DNA of 64,000 nucleotides from Sciurus carolinensis (lineage: Eukaryota > Chordata > Mammalia > Rodentia > Sciuridae): positions 33,930,575 to 33,994,574 of the forward strand of contig NC_062221.1 of assembly GCF_902686445.1 (NCBI RefSeq), read 5' to 3'. Within the stretch, counting starts at the first letter, position 1; every line of letters starts with the position of its first letter. Of the stretch, positions 47,899 through 58,597 are shown piece after piece. The notes under the pieces were generated by a model. It was given only the letters and a program-made list of their open reading frames with translations. It was not told the origin of the DNA and did not search any database. A program made the translations under genes and the position numbers.

Positions 47899-48934
47899 AT
47901 GAAAAACAAGGAAAGAAAATGATCGAAACAAATCTAGATTCTATATTAATAGAATCCAATGACAGTATGTTAGAAGAAATGTCAAAAAGGACTTCAGATT
48001 ATACATGATTAAGATGATTCACAAAGCAAAGGATGAGATAAGAGAGCAAATGCAGGCAATGAATGATAATACCAATAAGCTAAAAGAGCACCTGCAGGAA
48101 GCAAAAGACCATTTCAACAAAGAGATAGAGATTCTCAAAACAAACAAACAAAAAAAAACAAAAACAAAAACAAAAAAAAAACGGAAATCCTTGAAATGAA
48201 GAAAACAATAAATAAAAAACTCAATGGAAATCATCACCAAAAGACTAGACCACTTGGAAGACAGAACCTCAGACAATAAAGACAAAATATTTAATCTTGA
48301 AAATAAAGTGGCCCAAACAGAGAAGATCATAAGAAATCATGAACAGAATCTCCAAGAACTATGGGACATCATGAAAAGACCAAATTTAAGAATTATTGGG
48401 ATTGAGGAAGGCACAGAGATATAAACCAAAGGAATGAACAACCTATTCAATGAAATAATATCAGAAAATTTCCCAAACCTAAAGAATAAAATGGAAAATC
48501 AAATACAAGGGGCTTACAGAACACCAAATGCACAAAATCACAACAGATCCACACCAAGGCACATTATAATGAAAATGCATAACTTTCAAAATAAAGGTAG
48601 GATTTTGAAGGCTGCAAGAGAAAAGCATCAGATTACATATAGGGGGAGACCAATACGGATAGCAGCCAACTTCTCAACCCAGACTCTAAAAGTTAGAAGG
48701 GCCTGGACCAACATATTTCAAGCTCTGAAAGAACATGTTTGCCAACCAAGAATCCTATACCCAGCAAAACTAACCTTCAGATTTGAAGATGAAATAAAAT
48801 CATTCCATGATGAACAAAAGTTAAAAGAATTTACAAATAGAAAGCCTGCACTACAGAATGTTCTCAACAAAATATTTCACGAGGAGGGAATGAAAAACAA
48901 CAATGGAAGCCAACAAAGGGAAGAACTACCTTAG
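47899..48934 (+). pseudogene. L1 ORF1p pseudogene, copy C
   Basis: The ATG at 47899 aligns with the ORF1 start of copy A but is followed within eight codons by a frameshift and stop. Open pieces: 48005-48199 (coiled coil, 'ANDNTNKLKEHL'-like, ending in a lysine-rich tail), 48224-48424 (coiled coil and 'RPNLRIIGIEEG') and 48434-48934 (C-terminal domain, ending 'QREELP'). An (AAAC)n-like tract at 48138-48181 sits at the same point as the A-run in copy A. The total span is normal for L1. Confidence 0.88.
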
Positions 48935-48989
48935 AGAAAACCCACTCAAAGGAGAAACCAAGCCAACTTAAAAACCAAAAATAAGCCAA

Positions 48990-51274
48990 ATGACTGGGAA
49001 TACAAATCATATCTCAATAATACCCCTGAACGTTAATGGCCTAAACTCATCAATCAAAAGACATAGACTGGAAGAATGGATTAAAAAGAAAGACCCACCA
49101 ATATACTGCCTGCAAGAGACTCATCTCATAGAAAAAGACATCCACAGACTAAAGGGGAAGGGATGGGAAAAAACCTACCATGCACATGGACTCAGTAAAA
49201 AAGCAGGGGTTTCCATTCTTATATCTGATAAAGTGGACTTCAAGCCAAAGTTAGTCAGAAGGGATAAAGAAGGACATTTCATACTGCTTAAGGGAACCAT
49301 AAATCAGGAAGACATAATGATAGTAAATATTTATGCCCCAAACAATGGTGCATCCCTGTACATCAAACAAATCCTGAATTTCAGGAATCACATAGACCAC
49401 AACACAATAATTCTGGGTGACTTTAATGTACCACTGTCACCACTAGATAGATCTTCCAAAAAAAAATCCAACCAAAGAAACCTTAGAACTCAATAACACA
49501 ATTGATAACCTAGACTATTAAGACATATATAGAATATTCCATCAATCAACAAGCAGATTCACTTTCTTCTCAGCAGCACAAGGAACCTTCTTGGAAATAG
49601 ATCATATGTTATGCCACAAAGCAGCCCTTAGGAAATGCAAAAAAATAGAGATACTGCCTTGTGTACTATCAGATCATAATGGACTGAGAGTAGAAATCAA
49701 TGACAAAATAAAAAACAGAAATTACTCCAACACATGGAGACTAAATAATATGCTATTGAATGAAACATGGATAACAGAAAACATCAGGGAGGAGATAAAA
49801 AAATTCTTAGAGGTCAATGAGAATGACGATACAACATATCAAAATCTCTGGGACACTATGAAAGTGGTACTAAGAGGAAAATTCATTGCATGGAGCGCAT
49901 TCCAGAAAAGAATGAAAAGTCAACAACTAAATGACCTAACATTACAGCTCAAAGCCCTAGAAAAAGAAGAACAGAATAACAGCAAAAGTAGTAGAAGACA
50001 GGAAATAATTAAAATCAGAGCTGAAATCAATGAAGTTGAAACAAAAGAAACTATTCAAAAAATTGACAAAACAAAAAGTTGGTTCTTTGAGAAAATAAAC
50101 AAAATAGACAAACCCTTAGCCACACTAACAAAGAGAAGGAGAGAGAAGACTCAAATTACTAAAATTCGTGATGAAGAAGGAAATATCACAACAGAGACCA
50201 CTGAGATACAGAACATAATGAGAAGCTACTTTGAAAATCTGTATTCCAACAAAATAGAAACTACCAAAGACATTGACAAATTTCTAGAGACACATGCTTC
50301 TCCCAAACTGAACCAGGAGGACATACACAATTTAAGCAGATGAATATCAAGCAATGAAATAGAATAAGCCATTAAAAACCTACCATCCAAGAAAAGCCCA
50401 GGACCAAATGGATTCTCAGCTGAGTTCTACAAGATCTTCAAAGAAGAACTCTTTCCAAAACTTCTCAAAGTATTCCAGGAAATAGAAAAGGAGGGTACCC
50501 TACCAAACTCATTCTATGAAGCTAATATCACCCTCATACCCCAACCAGGCAAAGACACATCAAGGAAAGAAAATTTTAGGCCAATATCCTTGATGAATAT
50601 AGATGCAAAGATCCTTAACAAAATATTGGCAAACAGTATCCAAAACCATATTAAGAAAATTGTGCACCACGATCAAGTGGGGTTCATCCCTGGAATGCAA
50701 GGATGGTTTAACATCCATAAATCAATAAATGTAATCCATCATGTCAATAGACTTAAGGATAAGAATCATATGGTTATATCAATTGATGCAGAAAAAGCAT
50801 TTGACAAAATATCATACCCCTTCATGCTCAAAACACTAGAAAAAAATAGGGATGGTAGGAAAATACCCGAACATTGTAAAGGCTATTTATGCTAAGCCCA
50901 TGGCCAACATTATTCTTAATGGAGAAAAACTGAAACCATTCCCTTTAAAAACAGAAACAAGACAGGGATGTCCTCTTTCATCACTTCTATTCAACATTGT
51001 CCTCGAAACTAAAGCCAGAGCAATTAGGCAGACTGAAGAAATTAAAGGGATACAAATAGGAAAAGAGGAACTTAAGCTGTCACTTTTTGCTGATGACATG
51101 ATTCTATATTTAGAGGATCCAAAATCTCCTCCAGAAAACTTCTAGACCTCATCCATGAATTCAGCAAAATAGCAAGCTATAAAATCAACACACATAAATC
51201 TAAAGCATTTTTCTATGCAAGCAACAAAATATCTGAAAGGGAAATGAGGAAAACAACTCCATTTGCAATAGCCT

Positions 51275-51308
<34 letters not shown>

Positions 51309-52820
51309 TGAGAATCAATCTAACCAAAGAGGTAAAAGATCTCTACAATGAGAACTACAAACATTGAAGAAAGAAATTGAGGAAGACCTTAGAAGATGGA
51401 AAGATCTCCCATGTTTTTGGATAGGAAGAATTAATATTGTCAAAATGGCCATACTACAAAAAGTGCTATACAGATTCAATGCAATTCTAATTAAAATCCC
51501 AATGATGTACCTTACAGAAATAGAGCAAGCAATCATGAAATTCATCTGGATGAATAAGAGACCCAGAATAGCTAAAGCAACCCTTAGCAGAGAGAGTGAA
51601 GCAGGGGGTATTGCAATACCAGAACTTCAACTATAATACAAAGCAATAGTAACAAAAACGGCATGGTATTGGCACCAAAATAGACAGGTAGATCAATGGT
51701 ACAGAATAGAGGACATGGACACAAAACCAAATAAATACAATTTTCTCATACTAGACAAAGGGGCCAAAAGTATGCAATGGAGAAAAGATAGCCTCTTCAA
51801 CAAATGGTGCTGAGAAACTGGAAATCCATATGCAACAGAATGAAACTAAAGCCCTATCTCTCACCCTGCACAAAAATCAACTCACAATGGATCAAGGACC
51901 TTGAAATCAAACCAGAGACCCTGCATCTTATAGAAGAAAAAGTAGGTCCAAATCTTCAACTTGTTGGTTTAGGATCAGACTTCCTTAACAAGACTCCCAT
52001 AGCACAAGAAATAAAAGCATGAATCAATAACTGGGATAGATTCAAACTAAATAGCTTTCTCTCAGCAAAGGAAACTATCAGCAATGCAAAGAGAGAGCCT
52101 ACAGAGTGGGAGAAAATTTTTGCCACTCATACTTCAGATAGAGCACTAATTTCCAGAATATATAAAGAACTCAAAAAACTCTACACCAAGAATACAAATA
52201 ACCCAATCAACAAATGGGCTAGGAAATGAACAGACACTTCACAGAAGAAGATGTACAAGCAATCATCAGATATATGAAAAAATGCTCAACATTTCAGTAA
52301 TAAAAGAATTGCAAATCAAAACTACCCTAAGATTCCATCTCGCCCTAATTAGAATGGTGATTATCAAGAATACAAGCAACAATAGGTGTTGGCGAGGATG
52401 TGGGGAAAAAGGTACACTCATACATTGCTGGTGGTGTTGCAAATTAGTGCAGCCAATCTGGAAAGCAGTGTGGAGATTCCTTAGAGAACTTGGAATGGAC
52501 GCACCATTTGACCCAGCTATCCCACTCCTCGGCCTTAACCCAAAGGACTTAAAATCACCATACTACAGAGATGCAGTCACATCAATGTTCATAGCTGCTC
52601 AATTCACAATAGCCAGATGTGGAACCAACCTAGATGCCCCTCAATTGATGAATGGATAAAGAAACTGTGGTATATATATACAATGGAATATTACTCAGCT
52701 ATAAAGAATGATAAAATTATGGCATTTGCGGGCAAATGGATGAAAGTGGAGAATATCATGCTAAGTGAGTTAAGCCAATAAAACACCAAAGGACAAAAGA
52801 TCTTGCTGATAAGCAGGTGA
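48990..52820 (+). pseudogene. L1 ORF2p pseudogene, copy C
   Basis: The ATG at 48990 encodes 'MTGNTNHISI'. The endonuclease (48990-49500) keeps 'NVNGLNS', 'QETH' and 'YAPNN' blocks. The linker and Z region lie at 49591-50343. The RT keeps F-A-D-D at 51086-51097, and the C-terminal part at 52282-52659 keeps 'GTLIHCWWCCK'. Breaks occur near 49490, 50341 (stop), 50890, 51140, 51640 and 52020, and a 31-A run lies at 51276-51306. The expected end is near 52818-52820. Confidence 0.9.
51276..51306 (+). repeat. A31 run inside ORF2, copy C
   Basis: The run replaces a short A-rich stretch that in copies A and B reads as 'tcaaaaaa'-like sequence just after the 'TTPFTIA' codons. It is an expanded homopolymer within coding sequence, not a 3' tail, because ORF2 continues directly after it ('cttgagaatcaa'). 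Confidence 0.9.
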
Positions 52821-53045
52821 TGATACAAAATGGGGGTTGGGAGGGGGGCAAGAATGGAGCAAGAGGGACTGTATAGAGGGAAAAGAGGGGTGGGAGGGGT
52901 GGGCAGGAAGGAAAAATAACAGAATGAATCAAACATTATTACCCTATGTAAATGTATGATTACACAAATTGTATGCTGTTATTCCATGTACAAACAGAAA
53001 CAACATGTATCCCATTTGTTTACATAAAAATAAATTTAAGAAAAA
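52821..53045 (+). mobile_element. L1 3' UTR with G-rich tract, copy C
   Basis: Contains 'gggggttgggaggggggc' and 'ggggtgggaggggtggg', which could form a G-quadruplex as in other mammalian L1 3' UTRs, then 'attaccctatgtaaatg' and an A-rich tail. The same 3' UTR recurs at 54018-54230. Confidence 0.85.
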
Positions 53046-53054
53046 AGAAAAAAT

Positions 53055-54017
53055 AATATACAAATCATTAATATCAGCAACAATAGAGGGTTCATCACTA
53101 CTGAGCTCATGGACATTAAGGAACACTAAAGGAATATTAAAAAAAACTCTGTTCAGAAATTTTGTAATTTAGTGGAAGAAGATTTCTTCCTTGAAAGTTA
53201 CAAATTATAAAACTCACACAAAAAGGAATAATCAGAATACACCTAAATCTTTTAAAGATATTGAACCAATAACTAATAACCTTCTCCACCATAAAGCACT
53301 GACTCATTGTTTTCTGGTGTTTCTACCAAACACTTAAAAATGGCATATCAGTTCCCCATAATCTCTTCCCAAAAAATTGGAGCAGAAATAACACGTCCTC
53401 TGGCCTTCTATGAGGTTAGCATTATTTTTATAGCAAATAAAATACATTTCTAAGACGAAAACTATTGATCAATATTTCTCATGAACACATTATGCAAACT
53501 TTCTTCACATGCAAGTAAGCAAAATTTGGCAACATAAAAAAATACAGTACATCAAAGTTTGTGACTCGTTTCAGGAATACAAGGCTGCTTTAAAAGTCAT
53601 AATGTTTAAATCATAAAATTTATAATTATTATGTATAATTATTGAACTTTTAATTTATTAAAATATATATTTATATCAATAGATCCAGAAAAAATTATCC
53701 AACACAATTAGACATGTTATGATAAAAGTTTAGAAAAATATAAGTAGAAAATTCCTTAATTTAATTAAACCAGAAAAGAAGATTCAGCTAATACTCTCCT
53801 TAAGCATGAGAAACTCCAAATACTGAAAATACAATATATGTCTTTTCCCATATTTCCATTTAACATGGAACTAGAAGTCCTAACTCATTTCATTAGACAA
53901 GAAAAAATATGCATAAATTGAGAAAGAAGGACAAACTGTCTTTGTTCATAGAAGACTTGACTACTGATATAGAAAATTTCAAACAATTCATAAAATCCTT
54001 TAAAAATAAGCTATTTA
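53055..54017 (+). mobile_element. Old L1 ORF2, RT region, continuation
   Basis: Very degenerate RT text: 'aggaatacaaggctgcttt', 'tatcaatagatccagaaaa', 'ctctccttaagcatgagaaac' and 'tccatttaacatggaactag'. Continues the L1 cut at 46493 and is cut again at 54018. Confidence 0.7.
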
Positions 54018-54230
54018 TAATGGGGGGTGGTAGGGGGGCAAGAATGGAGGAAGGAGGGACTATATAGAGGGAATAGAGGGGTGGGAGGGGTGGGGGGGAA
54101 GGAAAAAATAACAGAATGAATCAAACATCATTACTCTATGTAAATGTATGATTATGCAAATGGTATGCCTTTACTTCATGTACAAACAGTAACAACATGT
54201 ATTCCATTTGTTTACAATAAAAATAATTTA
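54018..54230 (+). mobile_element. 213-bp L1 3' UTR insertion with a 16-bp target duplication
   Basis: Only the G-rich and terminal part of the young L1 3' UTR is present, followed by a short A-rich tail. The 16-bp target duplication 'aaaaataagctattta' at 54002-54017 and 54231-54246 is perfect. It is nearly identical to the 3' UTR of copy C only 1 kb upstream. Confidence 0.92.
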
Positions 54231-54246
54231 AAAAATAAGCTATTTA

Positions 54247-54819
54247 ATAGTAAGGTCAGGATGCAGCACTGGGTCTCATTTATACATACTTGCAATGAGA
54301 AACTGGAATTTGAAATCAAAACTAATACTATTTAAAATAACACACAAAAGTTACTTGGGTAAGTAATAAAATAGCCATAAAAATCTACATGTGAAATACA
54401 TTTGTAGATTAGAGGACTAAATGTTAACTAAGATGATAATTCTCCCAACTTGTCTTGAAAACCCAACCAAAATTTCTGAGAAGTATGTTGTAGATAATAA
54501 AATTTATTTGAAATGTAAAGGACCTAAAATGTTTAGAAAGAACAAATCCATAGGATTTAAACTCTCTGAATTTGAGACTTACTCTAAATGTTACAGTAAT
54601 CAAGAGTGGTCGATATTGATAAAAAAAAAAATACACATAGATCAATATAATAGAATAAAAACCAAAGTAAATTCACACAAGTAAATTCAACTGATACTTG
54701 AAAAAGCATGAAAACTATTTAATGGAGAAAGGATAGTCTCATAGTTCTGTAGTCACTGGATGGTCATATGCAAAAAGATGAACACAGAACATAGACCCAA
54801 ATATTTCATTTAATGAATT
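54247..54819 (+). mobile_element. Old L1 ORF2, post-RT region, continuation
   Basis: Degenerate text such as 'gatgcagcactgggtctc', 'aatactatttaaaataac' and 'atggagaaaggatagtctc'. The 87-codon frame at 54421-54684 is incidental. Ends at an ID SINE. Confidence 0.6.
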
Positions 54820-54909
54820 TTTTTTTCTTTTTTTTTTTTTTTTTTTTTTTGCAGTGCTAGGGATTTGAACCAGGGCAAGCACTCTACCAACTGAGCTACA
54901 TCCCCAGCC
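54820..54909 (-). mobile_element. ID SINE, minus strand
   Basis: A poly-T tract on the plus strand (complement of the A tail), then 'gtgctagggatttgaacc' and 'actgagctacatccccagcc', the complement of a tRNA-Ala-derived ID unit with its A and B box remnants. The B-box complement ('gatttgaacc') and the 5' end are well kept, so a fairly young copy. Confidence 0.88.
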
Positions 54910-55100
54910 CCTAAAAATTGTTTTGAAATGAATTAATGCCTGTCATGGTTTGAATATTACATTCCCAAAACGTATGTTGCAAACTTAATTACCAATTCAA
55001 TGATGTTGGGAGGGAGTCCTAACAAGAAATGACTAGCCCGTGATGGCAGAGTGAAAAAATCAGTGTCATTATTCTGATATTAAACGAAATCATGAGTTTG

Positions 55101-55102
<2 letters not shown>

Positions 55103-55190
<88 letters not shown>
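55103..55190 (+). repeat. (CT)n(GT)n compound microsatellite
   Basis: About 44 bp of pure CT followed directly by about 44 bp of pure GT, inside the CT-rich part of a MaLR LTR. The frames read through it are repeat artefacts. Confidence 0.97.
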
Positions 55191-55193
<3 letters not shown>

Positions 55194-55314
55194 CTCCCTC
55201 TCTCTCTCTTTCCTTCCCTCTCTCTTACCCTCTTGCCTTTTCTTGTCCTTCTGCTTTCTACTTTTCATCATGGGATGACATAGCAAGAAGGTGCTTACCA
55301 GCTGTAAAAATTAC

Positions 55315-55375
55315 AAAGGGCTGGGAATGCAACTCAGAAGTAAATTGCCCCTGGGTTCAATCTTCAGTACCCTGC
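55315..55375 (+). mobile_element. ID unit, plus strand, no tail
   Basis: 'aagggctgggaatgcaactc' and 'ccctgggttcaatcttcag' match the ID half of a B1-dID SINE. No B1 half and no clear A tail are seen, so a truncated copy inside the LTR. Confidence 0.6.
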
Positions 55376-55519
55376 CACCCACAGAAGGAAGGTCCTTGCC
55401 AGATACTAGTTATCTTCTGGATCTTGGAATTCCCAACGTCTAGTATAGTAAATGATTAAATTTCTATTCATTATATATGACCTGATATATTTTATAGCCA
55501 CACAAGATTGAACAAGACA

Positions 55520-56612
55520 TAGCCCTACCTACATACAATTTTCAAAAGTATGACATTTACACAAGAAACGTGTAAGAAAATAAATATATATAACCTCAGA
55601 TTTGTTGAGAACTTTTTAATACAATACCAACAGAATGTCCTTGAAAGATAAGAAATTAGGCAGAAGGTTTTTTTAAAAAAAATTCTAAATTTCTGTGAAA
55701 TACTTAAAGAGAAAAGGATAAGGCACTAGCTGTTTGAATATATTGCCAAAATCTAACATATACAAAAGCTGTTAAAATCAAAGAAAAAAATTCTTTTTTC
55801 AAATTAATAATTATGAAAAGATCTCAAAAGAAACCTCAAAAGAAGATATAAACATATCAAATAAACGTAAAAGACACTCATCATCATGTGTTATTGGAAA
55901 AATGGAAAGGAGAAATCACTATATATCCATAAGACTGTCTAAACAGAAAAAAATAATGAAAAACCTAACAATAGTGGTGGTTATCAAAGGGAGCAGAACC
56001 ACAGTGTTCTCATTGTTGATGAGAACATACAATGATATGATCACTGTGGTAAACAATTTGGTGTTTTTTTGCCAAGTTAAACATAAGTCTTAACCAATCT
56101 GTCAATCATATTCCACTCAAAACCTGCAGATGAGTGTTTATAGAAACTTTATTCACAGACACTAAAAATGGGCAGTCAACAAAAGTCTCTTCAACAGGCA
56201 AAGGGATAAAAAAATTTGGCACATCCATAATACTCAACAGTAATAAAAAATGAGATAAATAATTAAAAAATAAGACAGCATTTCAAGACAGGCTGAAACA
56301 TGAATGAAACCTAACTGTATGTTGTTAAGAGTCAACCTGAAAGCCTACATACCATGTGCTTCCATTTATGTGATGTTCTTTGGAAAGAAACTATGAAGAG
56401 AGTAGACACAAATCAGTGGTTTTCAGGGACTTGAAGAAGGGGAACATGAATGGATGAAGTGTTATTTTTATGAAGAGATATTTTTTAGGACTGTGAAACT
56501 ATGCTGGTACTATTTGTGGCTCCCTGAATAACTACATTTGTCAAAAGTCACAGAATTTTACAAAGCAAAGCCTGACCCTTAGTGTATACAAATTAAAAAC
56601 AAAAGACACACA

Positions 56613-56644
<32 letters not shown>

Positions 56645-56880
56645 AAAAACAAAAACAAATTAAGAGCACAGAGATCCCAGGATGAAATGCAAACTGTGAC
56701 AAAGTAAATTAAGTAACTTTGATAAGGAACAGAGCCCATATAAATGTAAAGGGCTATACAGAAGCACTGAAGTTTAGTTGATAAACTTGTTCTCATGGTG
56801 GTATTTGTCAGATCTGAAAACACTATATGTGTATCTTGGAAATGGACAAATAAAGGGATTGTGGACAGTAAGAGTTAGCT
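55520..56880 (+). mobile_element. Old L1: ORF2 C-terminus and 3' UTR
   Basis: Very degenerate ORF2 end ('tttattcacagacactaaaaatgg', 'gcaaagggataaaaaaa') then L1M-type 3' UTR ('atgtgcttccatttatgtga', 'ggttttcagggacttgaag', 'tgtggctccctgaataac'). It closes the long old L1 that began at 45515. An A-rich microsatellite at 56611-56660 interrupts the 3' UTR. Confidence 0.65.
56611..56660 (+). repeat. A30 run followed by (CAAAA)n
   Basis: Thirty consecutive A (56614-56643) then CAAAA units, within old L1 3' UTR text. It could be the tail of a lost or very short insertion or a local expansion. Confidence 0.9.
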
Positions 56881-56937
56881 TTCTTTATTAATTGGTGTAT
56901 TATAGTTTTACATAGTAGTGAGATTCACTGTACATAT

Positions 56938-57075
56938 TTGGTTGGGCATGGAGGTGCATGCCCATGATCCTAGCATGGGGGAAACTGAGGAAGGAATATC
57001 AAAAGTTCAAAGCCCAAGACAAGTTTCTTGGCAGGGTGAGATGTGACAGGGAATTGAAGCAAAAGGCTAAAAGGA
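56938..57075 (+). mobile_element. B1-type SINE, diverged
   Basis: 'ttgggcatggaggtgcatgc', 'ccatgatcctagcatgggg' and 'gaaactgaggaaggaatatc' follow the left part of a B1 unit in sense, with the A and B box region recognisable. Similarity fades after about 57030 and the ID half is not evident. Confidence 0.65.
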
Positions 57076-58039
57076 ACTATATAGGACTATGCTACATTGG
57101 AGAAATCCATAACAACTCATGTTTAAAGTACATACTGAAGAAAGACAGAATTAAATGTGTATGTACAACACTTAGTGTAAACACACGTATTCCCTAGTTT
57201 TATCAAATAAAAGGGCCTAAAAGCAACAACCAATACTTAAGTAGTAATGAGAGCATCTGGTTCCTGCAACTTGGTATCTAAGACCAAATTCTAGCTTTTT
57301 GAATCAGTGTCCCTCTGATACATTCTGCCCACTGTGAGTGTGTGCATATGTGTATTGGGCACATCTTTAACTTCTGACACTAAAAGATGCACCAAGTTGG
57401 TATGTGTGTGTGTCTGTGTGTATGTAGTGAGAGAGAAAGAGAGAGAGAGAATATTATAGTATTTTATATAATAAATATATATATAATTAAATTAATGTTT
57501 AAAAATTGGAGAATCTAAAAGAACTTTAATAAATTAGCAAAATTGAAAATTTCAAATATCAAAGAATAAAAAGGACTCAATAATATGCTAAGTTCAATAG
57601 GTACAGAATTTTCCTTCATTGTAGACATATTATATTTACATATACTTATATAAATATGAATTATAAGCAAAATTTATAAATACAATTTCATAAACAAAAT
57701 ATTATAGTATGAATCAGCAATAATCTCTGAAAATATCTAATATATAATACATGTTCAAATATACCCAACAGCCCCCAAATTATCTTTTACTGTTATTTTT
57801 TAAAGTTGATTACCAGTAACACCTCCTGAATTGCTTCAATTATTATGATCCTTTTGTCTAATTTTTATATAACTATGTCTTTTACTTGTTTTACTAATAT
57901 ATTACTGTACATTTCACATTATCGATACATAGGTCATTTTCTTTTGACCCAACTCCATTACACATTGTTTTGTTTTTATTAAGAATGTTGCGTAAATGTA
58001 GTCATACATTTTATTTGTTTTGATATTTACATCTTAGCA
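57076..58039. other. Unassigned AT-rich DNA
   Basis: Contains an impure (TG)n(GA)n tract at about 57400-57455 and AT-rich sequence. No gene or family recognised. Confidence 0.4.
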
Positions 58040-58585
58040 TGTGGGTAAAACTCCCACATTGGTTCCCTAACCTGTGGAGTGAGGGTTATTATGGTGGGAA
58101 AGGCCAAATGGAAACCTCTGGAGTTGCCTGTAACTGGGAAAATACCACACTCCTGTAGGGATTGCTGAGATCAGTGCCACCACCAAGGACTTAAACGATG
58201 CAGGGGTGGTGATTCCCACAACATCCCAATTTAACTCTCCTATTTGGCCTGTGCAGAGAAGACAGATAGGTCTTAAGCTTGATTATCTTAAGCTTAATCA
58301 GGTGGTGACTCCAATTGCAGCTGCTGTATCAGATGTGGGTTCTTTGCTTGAACAGATCAATACATCTCCTGGTACCTAGTATGTGACTATTGATTTAGCA
58401 AATGCTTTTTTCTCCATCCCAGTGCATAAGGACCACCAGAAACAATTTGCTTTCAGTTGGCAAGGACAGCAATATACCTTCACTCTTCTTCTTCAGAGGT
58501 ATGTCAGTTCTCCAGAACTATGTCACAACCTAGTTCACAGAGATCTTGATCATCTTTTCTCCCACAAGGAATTACACAGGTCCAT

Positions 58586-58597
58586 TATATTGATGAC
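58586..58597 (+). other. Reverse-transcriptase catalytic box (Y-I-D-D)
   Basis: 'tatattgatgac' encodes the two catalytic aspartates of the ERVL RT. The frame around it is interrupted close by on both sides, so this marks the domain rather than a working enzyme. Confidence 0.85.

Larger units (their letters stand above)
46496..53045 (+). mobile_element. Young L1, complete length, inactive (copy C)
   Basis: A 6.5-kb plus-strand L1: a 1.4-kb 5' UTR, ORF1 (47899-48934), a 55-bp spacer, ORF2 (48990-52820) and a 3' UTR with a G-rich tract and an A-rich tail. An imperfect target repeat of the form 'aagaaaaaaata' flanks it (about 46484-46495 and 53045-53055). Orientation is the same as the old L1 it interrupts. 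ORF1 and ORF2 contain several frameshifts and stops, so it cannot move by itself. ORF sequence is close to copies A and B, but the 5' UTR body is unlike copy A. Confidence 0.92.
54941..55519 (+). mobile_element. Solo LTR, ERVL-MaLR (MLT1/MST-like), expanded by repeats
   Basis: Starts 'tgtcatggtttgaatatt', includes 'aatgatgttgggagggagtc', 'catcatgggatgacatagcaa' and 'ggatcttggaattcccaac', and ends 'ttgaacaagaca'. The CT-rich middle part has grown into a long (CT)n(GT)n microsatellite, and an ID-type unit is inserted at 55315-55375. Inserted in the old L1. Confidence 0.7.

Noticed and set aside
54850..54909. tRNA-like sequence with A and B boxes
   Set aside because: It has the ID SINE layout with an A tail and lacks a foldable tRNA 3' half.
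55092..55459. Frames over the (CT)n(GT)n repeat on both strands
   Set aside because: They are dipeptide translations of a microsatellite.
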